Assembly: GCA_009617715.1 (NCBI GenBank)
Contig: VTFK01000175.1
Location: forward strand, 62,001 to 126,000
DNA from: Plectrocnemia conspersa
Lineage: Eukaryota > Arthropoda > Insecta > Trichoptera > Polycentropodidae
DNA length: 64,000 nt
Direction: 5' to 3'
Numbering within the stretch: position 1 is the first letter of the stretch; each line of letters begins with the position of its first letter. The translations under genes were made by a program, and so were the position numbers. A model generated the notes under the pieces. It was not told where the DNA came from. It made no database searches and was given only the letters and a program-made list of their open reading frames with translations. This document shows, piece after piece, positions 12,151 through 24,250 of this stretch.

Positions 12151-12779
12151 GAGCAATTATTAATCGAAAACTTCTTAATTGTCATAATTAAAGCGGCGTA
12201 TTTCTTATCCGCGTTGCACGAAATATCGGCAATAAATAACTTAAATGTTTTAGCGATTCGGAAAAACCAAAAGTCAAAGATCCGTTATACACATTAGCGA
12301 ACGCTGTAAAAATATATTATATTATAATGTTATACAATGGAAAAAATGCACATAATCGACTAAGGAACGAGGAAAATTTAAGATAGATTTGATTTTTATT
12401 TAAATAATGCATTTTATTATTAGCGCTGCATATTTATTGTAATCGATTGTAAAAAGTTGAAACCTTCGAATGTCGTGAAGGATTTAAAAACTTTGTGCCT
12501 GAGTCAGATAGCGATATTATGGGAGGCGTTAAAATTGCATAATTGTACGGGAGATCATAACTAATGGTTATGTTGCAGTATGGATGATCTGTACACTGCA
12601 CTGCCATTATTTTAATTTATTACTGAGGTGTGTCAAAAATAATGATATATGCGGCATAATGGTGCTAAACTATTTTAAAGTTAATACTATCTGCCGTAAC
12701 AATCGTCATCATCATATATATGTTAAGGTTATAATAAAAATAATCTTCCATTACCAACTGATACATCGTGTAATGCCAT
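12151..12779. other. AT-rich gene-free DNA
   Basis: No repeat or gene is supported. A 67-codon plus-strand frame at 12584-12787 runs into the minus-strand retrotransposon fragment and is probably chance. Confidence 0.5.
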
Positions 12780-13050
12780 CGTATTAAGGAGCCGGATGGC
12801 CACAGCCATAGGCGAGTCGGCAAGGGCGAACGTCCTAGCTCCAACGGTCATCAAAAGAGGACGCGATCGTGATTCTCGAAAATGTTCCGGAACCCAAAAT
12901 TGGATCGTTGACAGCACCTTTCGGTAATTTAAAAAAACTTTCTGCGAGCACTCAGCGAATCGTATCGCAACTCTCCTAAAAGAAAGGCGTTGGGATATAA
13001 ATACGGATAATAACCAAATGTCCTTTTGTAAAGGTATCTAAAAAACCTTT
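12780..13050 (-). mobile_element. Jockey-like non-LTR retrotransposon, C-terminal ORF2 fragment (copy 2)
   Basis: On the minus strand the sequence begins RFFRYLYKRTFGYYPYLYP (13048 downward), a stretch typical of the region after the RT thumb in jockey-type elements. After frame breaks it continues FWVPEHFRESRSRPLLMTV, a short gap, then RTFALADSPMAVAIRLLN, ending near 12780. The FxVPxxxRxSRxRxL and SPMxxAxxLLN pattern is the usual C-terminal end of these ORF2 proteins. The 3' end is missing compared with the copies at 998 and 26296. It is decayed and lies about 115 bp from a plus-strand RT fragment of similar type, so the two are convergent or nested remnants. Confidence 0.75.
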
Positions 13051-13164
13051 TTTGAATGTAAAATTTTATTATGTAAATTTCAGTACAGGCGTTTAATACG
13101 AGCGTAAATTTAGAGATTTCACAAAAAATGCTTATTCTTTATTAATAAGACCTAAGAAGTCTAC

Positions 13165-13870
13165 AAGTGCGGGAATCTGGACGCAGCCCTTACCGCTTTA
13201 CATGACAAAATTTACGGTGTGCCCGACCAATGTTTCCACAAGAAACGGGGGCGCACAAGCGGTAGGCTATACCCAACACGATTATCGAGGGACGTTGCCG
13301 CAATACTCGAAAGGAAACATACGTCTTTCATAATTTTTGATAAGCGTCATGAAAATCCCTCAATTATAAAATCCAGGTCAACTTATCATGAGTTTTGAAG
13401 ATTTTTTTCGAGTTATTCAAGTCCACATCGCCAGTATGTGAGCTATAGCAATCATCTATGAGTTTTTCGCTCATTCTGAAGTATCATAGGGATGTTGATT
13501 TTTATTAATGACATAGGTGTACATGTGGCAGTTAATACATTTAGTATATGCTGCTGACTAAAAAGTGTTTCATGGTATTCGTCCAAATTCGGATTCACTA
13601 TCTTCACAGAAGAACCTGAAGTCGTTGTGGAGCTAGTCAATCGACAATCGTCTACCTTTCAGCACTGCCAAGTGTCGTGTTGTCATATTTTACAGATCGC
13701 TATGCCAGGCGGAATTCTTTTATAGTTTGGCGGAGATGTTTTAAGCCGAAATAATATTACCGTCAATGATTTTGAAACGACGTTTGCGCAGGGATGGAAA
13801 TTTTCTATAAACATAGCCAAATTTTGCGATAAAGCGTTGAGAATGCTCCCTTAAATATTTATTTAAAATA
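13165..13870 (+). mobile_element. Non-LTR retrotransposon, decayed linker and reverse-transcriptase fragment
   Basis: The plus strand reads ALTALHDKIYGVPDQCFHKK and then YPTRLSRDVAAILERKH (about 13189-13325), the linker between endonuclease and RT in jockey-type ORF2. A deletion then jumps to the middle of the RT domain: SYSSPHRQYVSYSNHL, FIND (13501-13512), and AAD followed by a TAA stop at 13550-13561, where the catalytic YADD box should be. Next come VFHGIRPNSDSLSSQKNL and SIDNRLPFSTAKCRVVIFY, and FCDKALRML near 13860. Several stops and frame changes occur. The second catalytic aspartate codon is replaced by the stop. A related copy of the linker piece is at 62925-63000. Confidence 0.75.
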
Positions 13871-14639
13871 ACTCTTTGACTATAAATATTAAAAATTAAA
13901 CCTCCACAGTTTTATTTATTATTTATGGCTTATCATTTACATACCATACAATCAAAGTGCCAATTTAGAACCTTGGGGTACACCAAACGACACGCCTACT
14001 TTACAAGATTTATCATTGTAGTTTTATTTAGCGATATAAATTGTCAAGGGTCTTAATACCATTGTGTAAAATACAACATGTGAGTGTTACCGTCAATAAT
14101 TTATTGACTTTTTATTTGGGATTATTTTCAAAAAAACTTGCACATAAAATTTTCCTACATTTCTGGTTTAACTATTGACTATAAGATAAATAATAAATGT
14201 AGAGAAAATTAGAATCTATAAAAACAAATAAAAAACACAAGCGTGAGTTTAATAGCGATTTTTTATTAAATATGCGGATATATTATTGTCAGGACCACTC
14301 ATGATCATTGCAACAAAATTACTGGACTTCTTATAAACTAATTGATACTATTTATATGAATCCTTTTTTACGATATTTTTTATCATCAGAATCAACATGT
14401 CAAAAAATCATTTAAGATTTAAGAACTTTTAATTAATTTTGAAATATATGAAAAAAATATAAATTATAATGCACAATGTATTTTAAATTTTTCTCTATAA
14501 TCTAGAAGTAAATGTCATTCATAAAATGTGGAAATATATATTCAATATGTACTTCATCGATGATTTCATCTCTTTTTAAAGCATCAACAGTTGCGCACAT
14601 CATATGACATACACCTTATTACACAATAATATCTTATGC
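13871..14639. other. AT-rich gene-free DNA
   Basis: At 13965-13990 the words ttagaaccttggggtacaccaa resemble, on the minus strand, the GVPQGxxLxP box of a reverse transcriptase, but the match is too short to define an element. Nothing else is seen. Confidence 0.4.
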
Positions 14640-15120
14640 ACATGATCTTGAAAGCGACGCCCATTGTATGCTAATTCTACGCATATCAGCACTATCAAAC
14701 ACCCCAACGCAACGCTCGTATTCAAATATATTTTTTGACACTGACTTTGACCATGGCGGAGCACTCGGAGCGGAACACTCCACTTATTTTATTTTACGTC
14801 ATTGTTCTTCGTGTCAAAAACACCCACGCGATGCGGTGTTGCAGTTTGGAATGGACAACTTTCGGGAAATTCTCCAGGACGTTACATATGTATATACATA
14901 CGTGTCATTGGGACAAAAATGGACATATCGCACAGTCGAAGATGTTCTTGTGCAACCTGTTTACCACCTTTCCGATTGGAAAGTATTACGCGAGCTGCCG
15001 CTTACGCTGTTATCCAATACCCAGTGACGTCACCTTGGAAGCCCACGCGACCTCCTTAAACTGCGGTTCATCCTTAGATATCAATTTTTTTAGAATACGT
15101 CCATGACCCCGTGAGTTAGA
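14640..15120. other. GC-richer island with three overlapping plus-strand frames, unidentified
   Basis: All three plus-strand frames stay open for 85-123 codons (14668-15106), which reflects the raised GC content rather than three proteins. None has a domain I know. Inverted words TTTTTTGACAC (near 14731) and GTGTCAAAAA (near 14811) bracket a short segment. The island could be an old transposon, an untranslated exon or a regulatory element. No start or splice site singles out one frame. Confidence 0.3.
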
Positions 15121-16920
15121 AGAAATTGAATCAAAACGTTTGAGATGATTGATGATGACGAGCGATCAGACCACATCCTCAAATAGACAGCTCTGATTTC
15201 CTGCATGCTGTGATATGCAAAAAGGGTGAGAAAAACCAGCAATGGAATTACAATAAGAATTAAGCAATTAAAACATTTCTATTCACATGTTTTTTTAAAT
15301 TATAATATTATTTTTACGCGGATGTTATTTGTAATTGTTTTTTATAATTTATTAAATTTTTACCTTATTGGGCGTTGGTTATAATTCTAGCTAATTTATA
15401 TTGCTGTTATAAACAATGCGATCAAGATTCTTTTTTCATGTCACTTACTCAGTACGGATTCTAATAATTTATTAATTCTCAACTTTGAATTGCCAACATT
15501 AAAATACATACATAAGTAGCAGGTAGAAATATTATTCAGGAATTTAAAATTCCAAAGACAATATTTAGGACCCACAACCATTGTGAACGAGGAACAGATA
15601 AAAGCTACGACAGTTTTACGTCTCAAAAATTTGTATTAAGCTGATACCCTTAAAAGTTTGTTCATCATTTGATGATCAAACATGAATTATATGATTTGAA
15701 ATAATAAAACAGTATTCTTAAATAAAATATTTCCCTACGCCGAAAAGTGGTTTCTTTATGACAACAGATAAAACTCAAACTGTACAGGACACCAGTGCGT
15801 ATATATCATATATCAAAGCCATTATTGCAAAAGCAAGATTATGGTTACTATAATGCGGAAAGATAAGGATATAATTTATTAATAAATATAATCATGTGTA
15901 GCAAGCACAACCAAATCAAAATAACAAAAGCGCGCATAACAAAACCGTATTATCAAAAGCGAGCCGACAAAAGCACGCAAAGAATGGACAAAGTTTTCAA
16001 TGAATTTTCGAAAGTAATTCCTGGAATAGTATGAAAACAATATTTTTTTATAATTTAATTATCATTTTACTTTCTTAACGTGTGTTGGAGACAGGTGTTA
16101 ATTGCAATATTTTCTGTTATATAAATATTTTTTAACAAATTATATAAATATTTTTGCTACTGTATGTACTAATAATTTAACTACACCACAAATCATAAAA
16201 AAACTAATGAATTTTCTGCTATTTTTAAGGACAATGGATCAACGATATGACGCTAAAATTTCCTTTCATGAAAAACGCAGCTTAACAGGATTTAAATAAC
16301 AAAGAAACACGTTATTTTAACTCTTAGCGGACGGAAGGTAGAAAATATACACGCTGTCCCACAGGTTTGTGGTGGGGGGAGGGGGGATGGAGCCCAAAAT
16401 ATTTATTTAAATTAAGAAAAAATTAGATGCATTTGTTATTTTTACATATCATATATATCAAAGATTTTTTTCTTGCGTGATCAAAGAAACTGGTTTTGTA
16501 CTATATATGCTTTTTATATTACATTTTTGGTTAATACTCGTGCATATTTCACCATTTAAAGTTACATTGTTTTTATTCCATGCACTTAGTTATGTGCAAC
16601 GTCAGATCTTCTCAATCTTTTGGTCTTTCATCATCAGTTCTAATGATTGAGTGTCTTCTTTATAGAACATCGTGTCATTCATTGGTCTTCAGTGTATTTA
16701 TAAAAGAACTTCACTCATCACAAGTGTCAACTGAAGCATCTAATACAGATTGAAGGTCTTCAAAACTTTCTCGAGACTGGCATTTTAGTATTTATTACAA
16801 AAATAAATGGCACACGATAAAATTTATTACACGATAATTAAATATAAACTTTTGTGCATCGACCAACAACGCGGAAACCATTATTAAAATTTATTCTTAC
16901 ACCCGAACAAACTGATTGAG
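15121..16920. other. AT-rich gene-free DNA with a G-rich run
   Basis: A G-rich run (ggtggggggaggggggatgg, 16371-16390) is the only sharp compositional feature. A stretch at 16610-16790 has a protein-like look on the minus strand, in pieces separated by stops, but no family was recognised. No gene is supported. Confidence 0.4.
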
Positions 16921-17045
16921 CACATAACGTCTCTTCGGTAATTAACGATTAATAACCAGTCAAAGACCTTGACCTTGCAAGGTACCAAATTAACTCAACA
17001 CCATTTTTTCGCTAACCATAAAACGCACCGGCACCATGCCGATTT
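16921..17045. promoter_or_regulatory. Candidate cluster of AGGTCA-type half-sites
   Basis: GACCTTGACCTTGCAAGGT at 16965-16983 holds two direct CAAGGTC half-sites on the minus strand and one inverted AAGGT copy. TCAAGGTCA words are bound by insect FTZ-F1/ERR-type nuclear receptors. The homeodomain word TAATTAACGATTAATAA lies just upstream. This is motif inference with no independent support. Confidence 0.2.
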
Positions 17046-18059
17046 TTATTATTATTTTATTAATATTGTAAAATACACAATATGTTTGATGGGTGTAATT
17101 TTTTATACTGCATATGGTATACGTATAAAATAGCGTAATTAATACGTCAACGTTTATAATTAAACGTGTTTTTTTAATGTCGATTCCTAGAATTAGATAA
17201 ATCAGAAAATTTGAGGTTGTGTCGAATTTATACCAATACTATAAACATATGAGTAAGACACCATTTTTTTTATCTAAGATAAAAAAAACAATAGAGCATA
17301 TGTTATTATATGTAGTTTTTGTCTCAATAATATTGATGATTTAATAGTAGCTAAATATAACAAGGAAAATTGTAGGTAAAATGATAGGGCATAATATTTT
17401 TTATATCTCCCCTAAAAATAAGATAACCCTTTGTATTTTAGACGTCTGTAAATTCCGAAACCGCAAAAAATAAACCTGAGAAATGAATGCCTCTCTTTAT
17501 GGCTAATATTAAAATATCTATAAATGCAAGAAAATATAAAAAAACTATAAATTATTTCAATTAAACAGTAATGAAATTATTCATACAAAACTTTAATTGA
17601 AATATGTTTTAGTTCTATTATTACGCATTTTTTGTATCGGTCCTTCATACTTTTTTACGCTATATAAGTTTTTCAAGTGAAAGCTTTGTGCATACAGATA
17701 TGAATGTAATTAAAAAATATCGAAAAAATATCAATTTACTTCCCGCAGTGCCTAATTTCACTATGACCCCTAGCGCAAAGGTTAAACGATTTTCAATAGC
17801 TCAAAACGTTCACCTTTTTACAACCTTTTCAATTTCGTATCGCATAAATTCTTTAATCATCGAGATGCATTCATCCATAGCCACCACATTCTACAAAAAT
17901 ATTCGGTATTCAAAGCTTCCATTGGATCGATTCTTTTTCCAGCCTTTATTCCAAACGCTACGTTGGTTATTCATCGACTTTTAAATTAATTATACATTCG
18001 ACTGTGTCATGCTTTCATTAATTATCGATGTAACCGTTTTGTACGAATATCGCATTGAA
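17046..18059. other. AT-rich gene-free DNA with one 98-codon frame
   Basis: The frame at 17688-17984 lies in slightly GC-richer sequence (17740-17990) and reads without a recognisable domain. It has no neighbours or splice context that would support a gene. The rest is plain AT-rich sequence. Confidence 0.4.
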
Positions 18060-18061
18060 AA

Positions 18062-18075
18062 TGGCATCTAGCGGC
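18062..18075 (-). promoter_or_regulatory. CTCF-like word
   Basis: On the minus strand this is CCGCTAGATGGC plus A, which agrees with the CTCF consensus CCASYAGRKGGC except at its third base. The same bases start a short plus-strand frame (ATGGCATCTAGCGGC, about 54 codons, 18061-18225) with no known domain, so either reading is possible. A second partial CTCF-like word is at 19-33. Confidence 0.25.
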
Positions 18076-18225
18076 ATTCCTGCGGAGAATGTAAAATTTC
18101 ACCATACAAAATTATTAATTCTTCATATCAACACTCTGATAAATCGCCTGAAATTTGCATTTGAATACGACCTTGAGTATTGGTCGGTGACAGTTTGTTT
18201 TATGCCAAAAGTATATTTTATCTAA

Positions 18226-19360
18226 CTTGCGTTTTCTGCATATGTGCGAATGTGACGCAGTGAGCAAATATTAAATAAAATCATTAACTGAAGAATTTAC
18301 AGTATTGGATACTTTTTTAATAAGCTCATATTTAAGACAAGTTGTTTTTTAAATATTAAATTAAATATAATTTAATGTTTTCATTTATTTTTTCAGGAGC
18401 AATAATAGGTTAGATATCTAGTTCATAAATAAAGTCACTACTAAAGATATTCGCTAGAAAACGTATACATTTCTGACTATACTTAATATAGTTCTCTATC
18501 GTTATTATTTATAAGTAATTATAATATAACAATGTTTGAGTAACACCATAATATATTACCTCTAAAGTCACGGCACGTTTTTTCTCTGAACAAACAATAG
18601 AAACCACATTTAAAAAGCAAAACTAATTGCTATGGTAAAAAACAAAATAATAACTAATTGTTCTCAACTATGAACCCTTTTAGAACTCCTTACTTCAATT
18701 AAAAAGATCTATAGTCATTGCTATTTTTATACAAACAACAATAATGTTGTAATAAATAAATAAATGAATATTGCATTTATTTAAGTCATTACATTTAAAC
18801 CTTTTTTAGCAAGCAAGTCATGCATCTGGAAACAATTCCTTGCTCGGTCAAAAGAATCAGTATTCTTACATATAAACTTACCGAAAAACGTCTGTACATT
18901 TAGTGAATAAAACAGTTATACAGTAGCTAACTGCATTTTCTGAAAATCTATAATACACGAAAGCCACTCGAGTTAAATATATAAAAAACTTTTGTGAATA
19001 TTTGTAGGTTTTTTTATCAAGGATTATATTTACATTTAATAAATAAATAATAAAAAAACGAATCCGTATAAAGATTTTTATTTTTATTTGAATGGCATTC
19101 TAATGATTCTTTCGAGAAAATAAAAAGAAAAACCAACTTGTCTCGAAAGTAAGGCCTAACAATATTAATTAATAATTGTTAATATTTTATGCATGACCTA
19201 TTAACACATCCGTCCCTAAACGTTAAACACCCATAAATACCGTAAAACTAATCTTTGTGTGGAAAGGATGCGCCATAAACTGTCCAAAAAACTACTCCTT
19301 TGCTTATGTTAATTAAAGTAACCATCTGGCCGTTTCATTTATATAAATACTAGCAATATA
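18226..19360. other. AT-rich gene-free DNA
   Basis: I see no gene, shared repeat or terminal inverted repeat in this stretch. Confidence 0.55.
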
Positions 19361-19575
19361 AAATATGTGCGACTTGGTCGCAAAGAGGCAAATAGAGGAA
19401 GATGATCCAGAGATTTGATGAAAGACGCACCAAGAAGTCACGGCACGAGACTCTAGCATCATCACAATAACACACCAGGACAGATCACAGCCGACAATAA
19501 TTCAACTCGACACCCCAGCGAAGACTCACCGACTTTCAAGACCTGCTATTTCAACTCCATTACCTGATAGCAGCA
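19361..19575. other. GC-richer segment, unidentified
   Basis: The segment is clearly richer in G and C than its flanks. All plus-strand frames contain stops; the readable pieces (for example SRDLMKDAPRSHGTRL) match nothing I know. It could be an untranslated exon or a repeat present once in this window. Confidence 0.25.
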
Positions 19576-20160
19576 TTTTCATTTCCATAAATGTATGTTA
19601 ATTGATATATGCTTATAAAATAATTTGTAACCAGCTTTTCTGTCAAGTTTTTTGCAAACACCTTTGCCCTCAAAACCAACTTTTCACCTATAAATTAGAT
19701 TTAAAAACAACAATTTTCATCAATTATACAAATAAAATTTGTTTTATATTCTTATAAACAAACCTTTTATTTATTATATTTTTATTTCTTCATTTATTTC
19801 ATTAATGGTTATAATATAAAATATCACATAGTTTAGATAGAGTTCGGTGTTCTGAGCCATATTGTTTATGCCAGTTCCTACTGTATACAACTGCTTTGAA
19901 AACTAAACATTACGTCTCCTATTATGCTGTTTTATGGGTAATTGAAATTTTCACTTTCTTTCATATATTAAAATTCAATCAATATAGAAAGTTTCATAGG
20001 ACAAAACAAGACTATCCACCTACATATTCTGTTGCAATTATGATAGAAATAATCGTATCCTGTTAAGTTATAGACATTTTCCATAAAATTTCCTTTATAT
20101 TGTATTACCATGCCATTTATTTTTACTTTCAATAATAATATGCAAGATCGAATCACTATC
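19576..20160. other. AT-rich gene-free DNA
   Basis: Nothing supported. A 64-codon minus frame at 19968-20162 has no recognised domain. Confidence 0.5.
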
Positions 20161-20420
20161 ACACTATAGGCGGTGGTGTAACGAGGAAAGCAAGTAACCG
20201 CGTCAGTTGACGAAGTGAGGTTATTGGTTTGACCTAACCCCGAGTTGACCCGATCCTTACGTAACCAAATTCCTTGGCGAAAGTCGACCGATTATAAGAT
20301 CTTCGATGTGTTAAAGCGGCAGCCAAAAATAACACGTTGTAGGCATATTTTTTTGGAACATGACCTACTGGAAAAAGTTACACGAGATTATCGCAATTAT
20401 GACTCGTGATTATTCGGAAA
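20161..20420. other. CpG-richer candidate regulatory segment
   Basis: The segment has balanced base composition and no long frame. It contains TTTGACCTAACCCCGAGTTG followed by ACCC (from about 20229), that is, GGGTCA and AGGTCA half-sites on the minus strand ten bases apart, and a TTACGTAA word near 20259. The regulatory role is inferred. Confidence 0.25.
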
Positions 20421-22079
20421 GAGCTTATGAATACAAATGTACACATGAGTTTTAATTTATTAATATGTTATGTTGTGATCCTATTTATCTTGTAGTATTT
20501 CTTTACATTTACTGTAGTGCAAAATTATGTTATCAGAGCAATAAAAAATACTAATACTCATTAGTATATACAACATTTAAGAAAAAACGCAGAGATTGGA
20601 CGTTAAAACATGTGTAAAATATATTTTTATTTATGTAAAAAATGGCATTTTCAGTGTGGTAAAATTGAACGTTTCAATTATTGCCATTTATGAAAAGAAT
20701 TATTGACAATAAATCACATTGTCAAACAGCACGATACTTTGATAATAAATATTGATCGTGGAATTGGCAATAAATAAATTAAATTAGCAATAAATCAAAC
20801 AACACAATTCTTCGTACGAAAATATGATACAGTGCTAAAAATATAATATAATAATGATACAATGACTATTATTATAAAAACACGTGTACTGTGTGATGTT
20901 TATTGATGACGTTTTTTTATAGAATATAATATAATGTTTAACATTAAAATAATTATCTGTGTAGCAGTAACATAAAAATAAATACGGAAAATCCACATTG
21001 AATAAGACAAAAAATTGATTAATAACAGTTATGGAAAAAATACTATTTAATAAAAAACATTCTGGAAATTGTAAAGTTTTTATGCTAAAAGTATGCAACA
21101 GCATAAATTCATTAATTTTATTATGATATTTGTACATGATGTTTGCAATAGGATCGTGTTAGCGAAAAAAGCACATATTTGCGAATTCCAACAACTTTGA
21201 CATATAATATTAAGACGACGTCTAAGATTCGTCAATTTTATATTTATTAGTGACTCATAACTCAATGTTTTAATACATTAGTAATAAATATAATTAGTCA
21301 CGAGAGTATTTTATAAAGTAATATATCCTAATAATATTTTTTTAATTTTAACACACTGGATCGTTTTTTTGCTTTTTGTAATGGCGTGCTATTTAACAGG
21401 AAATGTGCATTTGAGAGATATGTGCATTAAAATAAATACTTTGTTCCATAAAACGAATTATTTGTGCATTTGTGTAAGATAAATCTTGAAATTTGTTCCT
21501 TGAAAAAGAATTCGTTGCAGAGAGTTATTCATAAGGTTATCATTTTTCTGACCAATGCTCGCTCGCACCTAATCTGTCCAACAGTAATGCACAAAATATT
21601 CATTGGAACAAGTTTTGTCCCTTTAATAATATTTTATTGTATAATAATAATAGAACATTATTATATTCCAGATGACTGTATATGTATTATGGAATACAAA
21701 CTGGAAAATTTTATTTAAATATGTGGTATTTGAAATAATTATGTATTCTACTTTTGGGTAAAATTCCTTACTAAATCATGTTACTTTGCTGCCACCATTC
21801 TGATGCATGTGGTAGTAGTACTTACAATTTCTTTGTCACTAAAGATCGTACAATGATAAATTTATGAAACATTGTCATAGGAAAAGAAAGAAAGATTAAG
21901 AACCAATAAGGATGCAGCTATTTATTTTTCCTACTGTAAATTAGCCCATTGACACTAATTTGTAGCATTATTATCAAAAACATCGTGAAAGAATTTAACA
22001 ATAATATCATTATCATATTTATGTTAAGTTATTTTTAAATCAACGTTCACTTTCACTGTTAAGCAACAATTGCAAACCA
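20421..22079. other. AT-rich gene-free DNA with a CAATAAAT cluster
   Basis: CAATAAAT or AATAAAT words occur at 20707, 20743, 20768 and 20788, four times in about 90 bp, a possible Caudal/Abd-B-type homeodomain cluster; in AT-rich DNA some repetition is expected by chance. The frames at 20835-21265 and 21464-21718 look like chance. No transposon was recognised. Confidence 0.4.
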
Positions 22080-22570
22080 TTGTTATTAAGCATATTTTAT
22101 TATCGTTTCTCTTATCGCCATTTGCGAAAAGCTCAACCTCACCAAGGACGCCTGAAAAATCGTTAATTTTTCGTAAATTTCGCCTCCACAAGCACAATAT
22201 GCAATTACCATTACAATATTTTCATGTTTCAAAATGAGACGTCTCGATGCAATTGTACGACTGGCTCTGGCGACCCCTGACCTGATAAAATTGTATTATT
22301 TATTATGCGAAGACTGCCGTTTTGTGAGAGGTGTCTAACGCCTTACCGCTTAGGCATTGGATATTAACGAGTATATTCATTATGTTTCATTATCAGACAT
22401 GTGATCGTAAACATGTACGTAGCTTTTGAACGACGCCGTTAATCCTCTTAATTACTCGCATCCGTCTCGATAACATAATCGAATTTGTTATGGGCGTGAA
22501 ATGTGCAATCTTTGAACAACTCTAATGGAATCTTGTTGTATGTTAAACATCGCTCGATTCGTTGAATATA
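22080..22570. other. CpG-richer candidate regulatory segment
   Basis: This is one of the longest GC-richer gaps without a frame. Homeodomain-like words include GTTAATCCTCTTAATTACTC (22438-22457) and GGATATTAACG (22360). It carries no repeat shared with other parts of the window. A role as an enhancer is inference. Confidence 0.3.
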
Positions 22571-22915
22571 CTCACATATCGAATTTAATTTGAATCTTAT
22601 TAAAATAACACTAGTTAGATATTTTTATACTATTCACCTATCGTGACAATATGTTTTATTTATATTAATGCCTACAATAATTTAGAGATCCCAAAAACGT
22701 GAATTGACTTTTGATAATGAAAAATAATCTTAAAGGCTACAATAGTGTCGTTCATAATGAATTTATACCTCATGCGAAGATGGTTACAAACATTGAAAAA
22801 GAGATATGATACAACAAAAGGAAACCGAAGGAATAAAGAAATTGTGTAGGAAACCAAATATTGCACAAAAACCTCAATGTCAAAAAGCAAAAGAAGCAAA
22901 ATAAATCTCTATCAA
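22571..22915. other. AT-rich gene-free DNA
   Basis: Two overlapping minus-strand frames (22672-23060) span this and the next segment but show no domain; no gene is called. Confidence 0.45.
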
Positions 22916-23060
22916 GCGTCAAGTGGCAACTGGTGAGCGTGTTTTGAAACACAAGTCGAAACACGCGAGCGTCACTCGGGTTAGTGCGAATCGGCACATG
23001 TGCCGCGCGCGAGTTTATCTCGTTCAAACGCATGAAGTAGTTAATAATCACTGCAGCCAT
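22916..23060. other. CpG-rich short segment with a 14-bp palindrome
   Basis: CGGCACATGTGCCG at 22992-23005 is a perfect palindrome centred on an E-box-like CACATGTG. The surrounding 140 bp is CpG-rich (cacgcgagcgtcactcggg, then ccgcgcgcgag). A dimeric factor site is possible; nothing confirms it. Confidence 0.3.
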
Positions 23061-23859
23061 AAAAACTCAAGTACCTCAAATAATATCCTCAATATTTATA
23101 CCTGGTATAAGATACATATCTAATCGAAGAGTATGGATTAATATAGACATTTTAAAAGACTGGTTTCGTCATTATTTTGTGCAAGAGGTAGAAATTAAAA
23201 AAAAAGAACATACCTTTTAACATTTTATTGTTAGTTGGTAATGGATTAGGTCATCCGCCACCTGACTATAATGAAAACATAAAAATAATTACCATCTCCG
23301 ATACTTAATCGATGAATAATAATGTAATAAATACATTTAAAAAATAATACTTACAGTGTATTAAAATTGGTAAAGTCTGGAGTGACGACGGGTAATATAT
23401 GAAATATATTCATCAGTTGGTCGGAAATAATTTGCAAACGTTTTTAGCGAGCTAATCGACATGACCAAAGAACTGAATCTATATTTGAAAGAAGAGGATT
23501 GTTTTCAACTGAAATGGGCTAGGACGTTCTGATAGAACTCGGGGACTACAGAAAAGAATACTCTTTTTTTAAAATAACAGCAAGCTACGAGACTATATTT
23601 TTAAATATACTGGGCGCTATTTGACAGCTCTCTTAATACCAAAAAAATTGGCCATGTCATTTAAATATCTAAATAAAAAAAGTAAAAATTTAATCCTTCC
23701 GCAATTTAAATTAACTTGTCAAGAACTAAATTAGATAATTTATAAAATTATATCATCAATGATAATTTACACGTTATTCTCGATTATTTTCCTGTAATTT
23801 ATTTCAACTTAATTTATAATTCAAAGAGCAAGTCAGATTAGCAACATCCGCAAAGGGGC
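23061..23859. other. AT-rich gene-free DNA
   Basis: A stretch at 23385-23610 is slightly GC-richer, with broken protein-like pieces but no recognised family. Otherwise featureless. Confidence 0.45.
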
Positions 23860-24250
23860 GATTTATCTGACAGGCCTCACACTGCGAGGATGCTGCCTCT
23901 ATTATCGCATCTCACCTGTATATTTCACAACCGCGTTGCAGCAACGGTACCCTTCGATTACATTTATTGCATTACCAGAAGGCGAAGCGCTGGAATCGAT
24001 TGCGAACGCTTTTATCGACGCCTGTCAACGCGCGCCAGATTTAAAGCAGCTTCTATGACGCCGGCCATACAAAGTGTGCCTTTTTGTTCGATTTTGATTC
24101 GATATCGTGCCACACTGACAACGCAACACAATAAAAATATTTCACGCACGACGTTTACGATAGTTGCAAAGGGTCGATGGGGTAATGACGAACAGGCGCC
24201 ATGTCGCAATCGAGCTTGATTCAGCACGTTTATCCTAATCGGGTATACAT
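23860..24250. other. CpG-rich candidate regulatory segment
   Basis: Frames stay open on both strands (109 codons plus, 94 codons minus) because stop codons are rare at this GC content; neither has a domain. The CpG density is among the highest in the window. GGCGCCATG at 24195 is weakly CTCF-like. A promoter or enhancer is more likely than a coding gene, but this is not proven. Confidence 0.3.

Noticed and set aside
14668..15106. Three overlapping plus-strand frames as protein genes
   Set aside because: All three are open because the segment is GC-rich; no domain, no preferred frame and no splice context.
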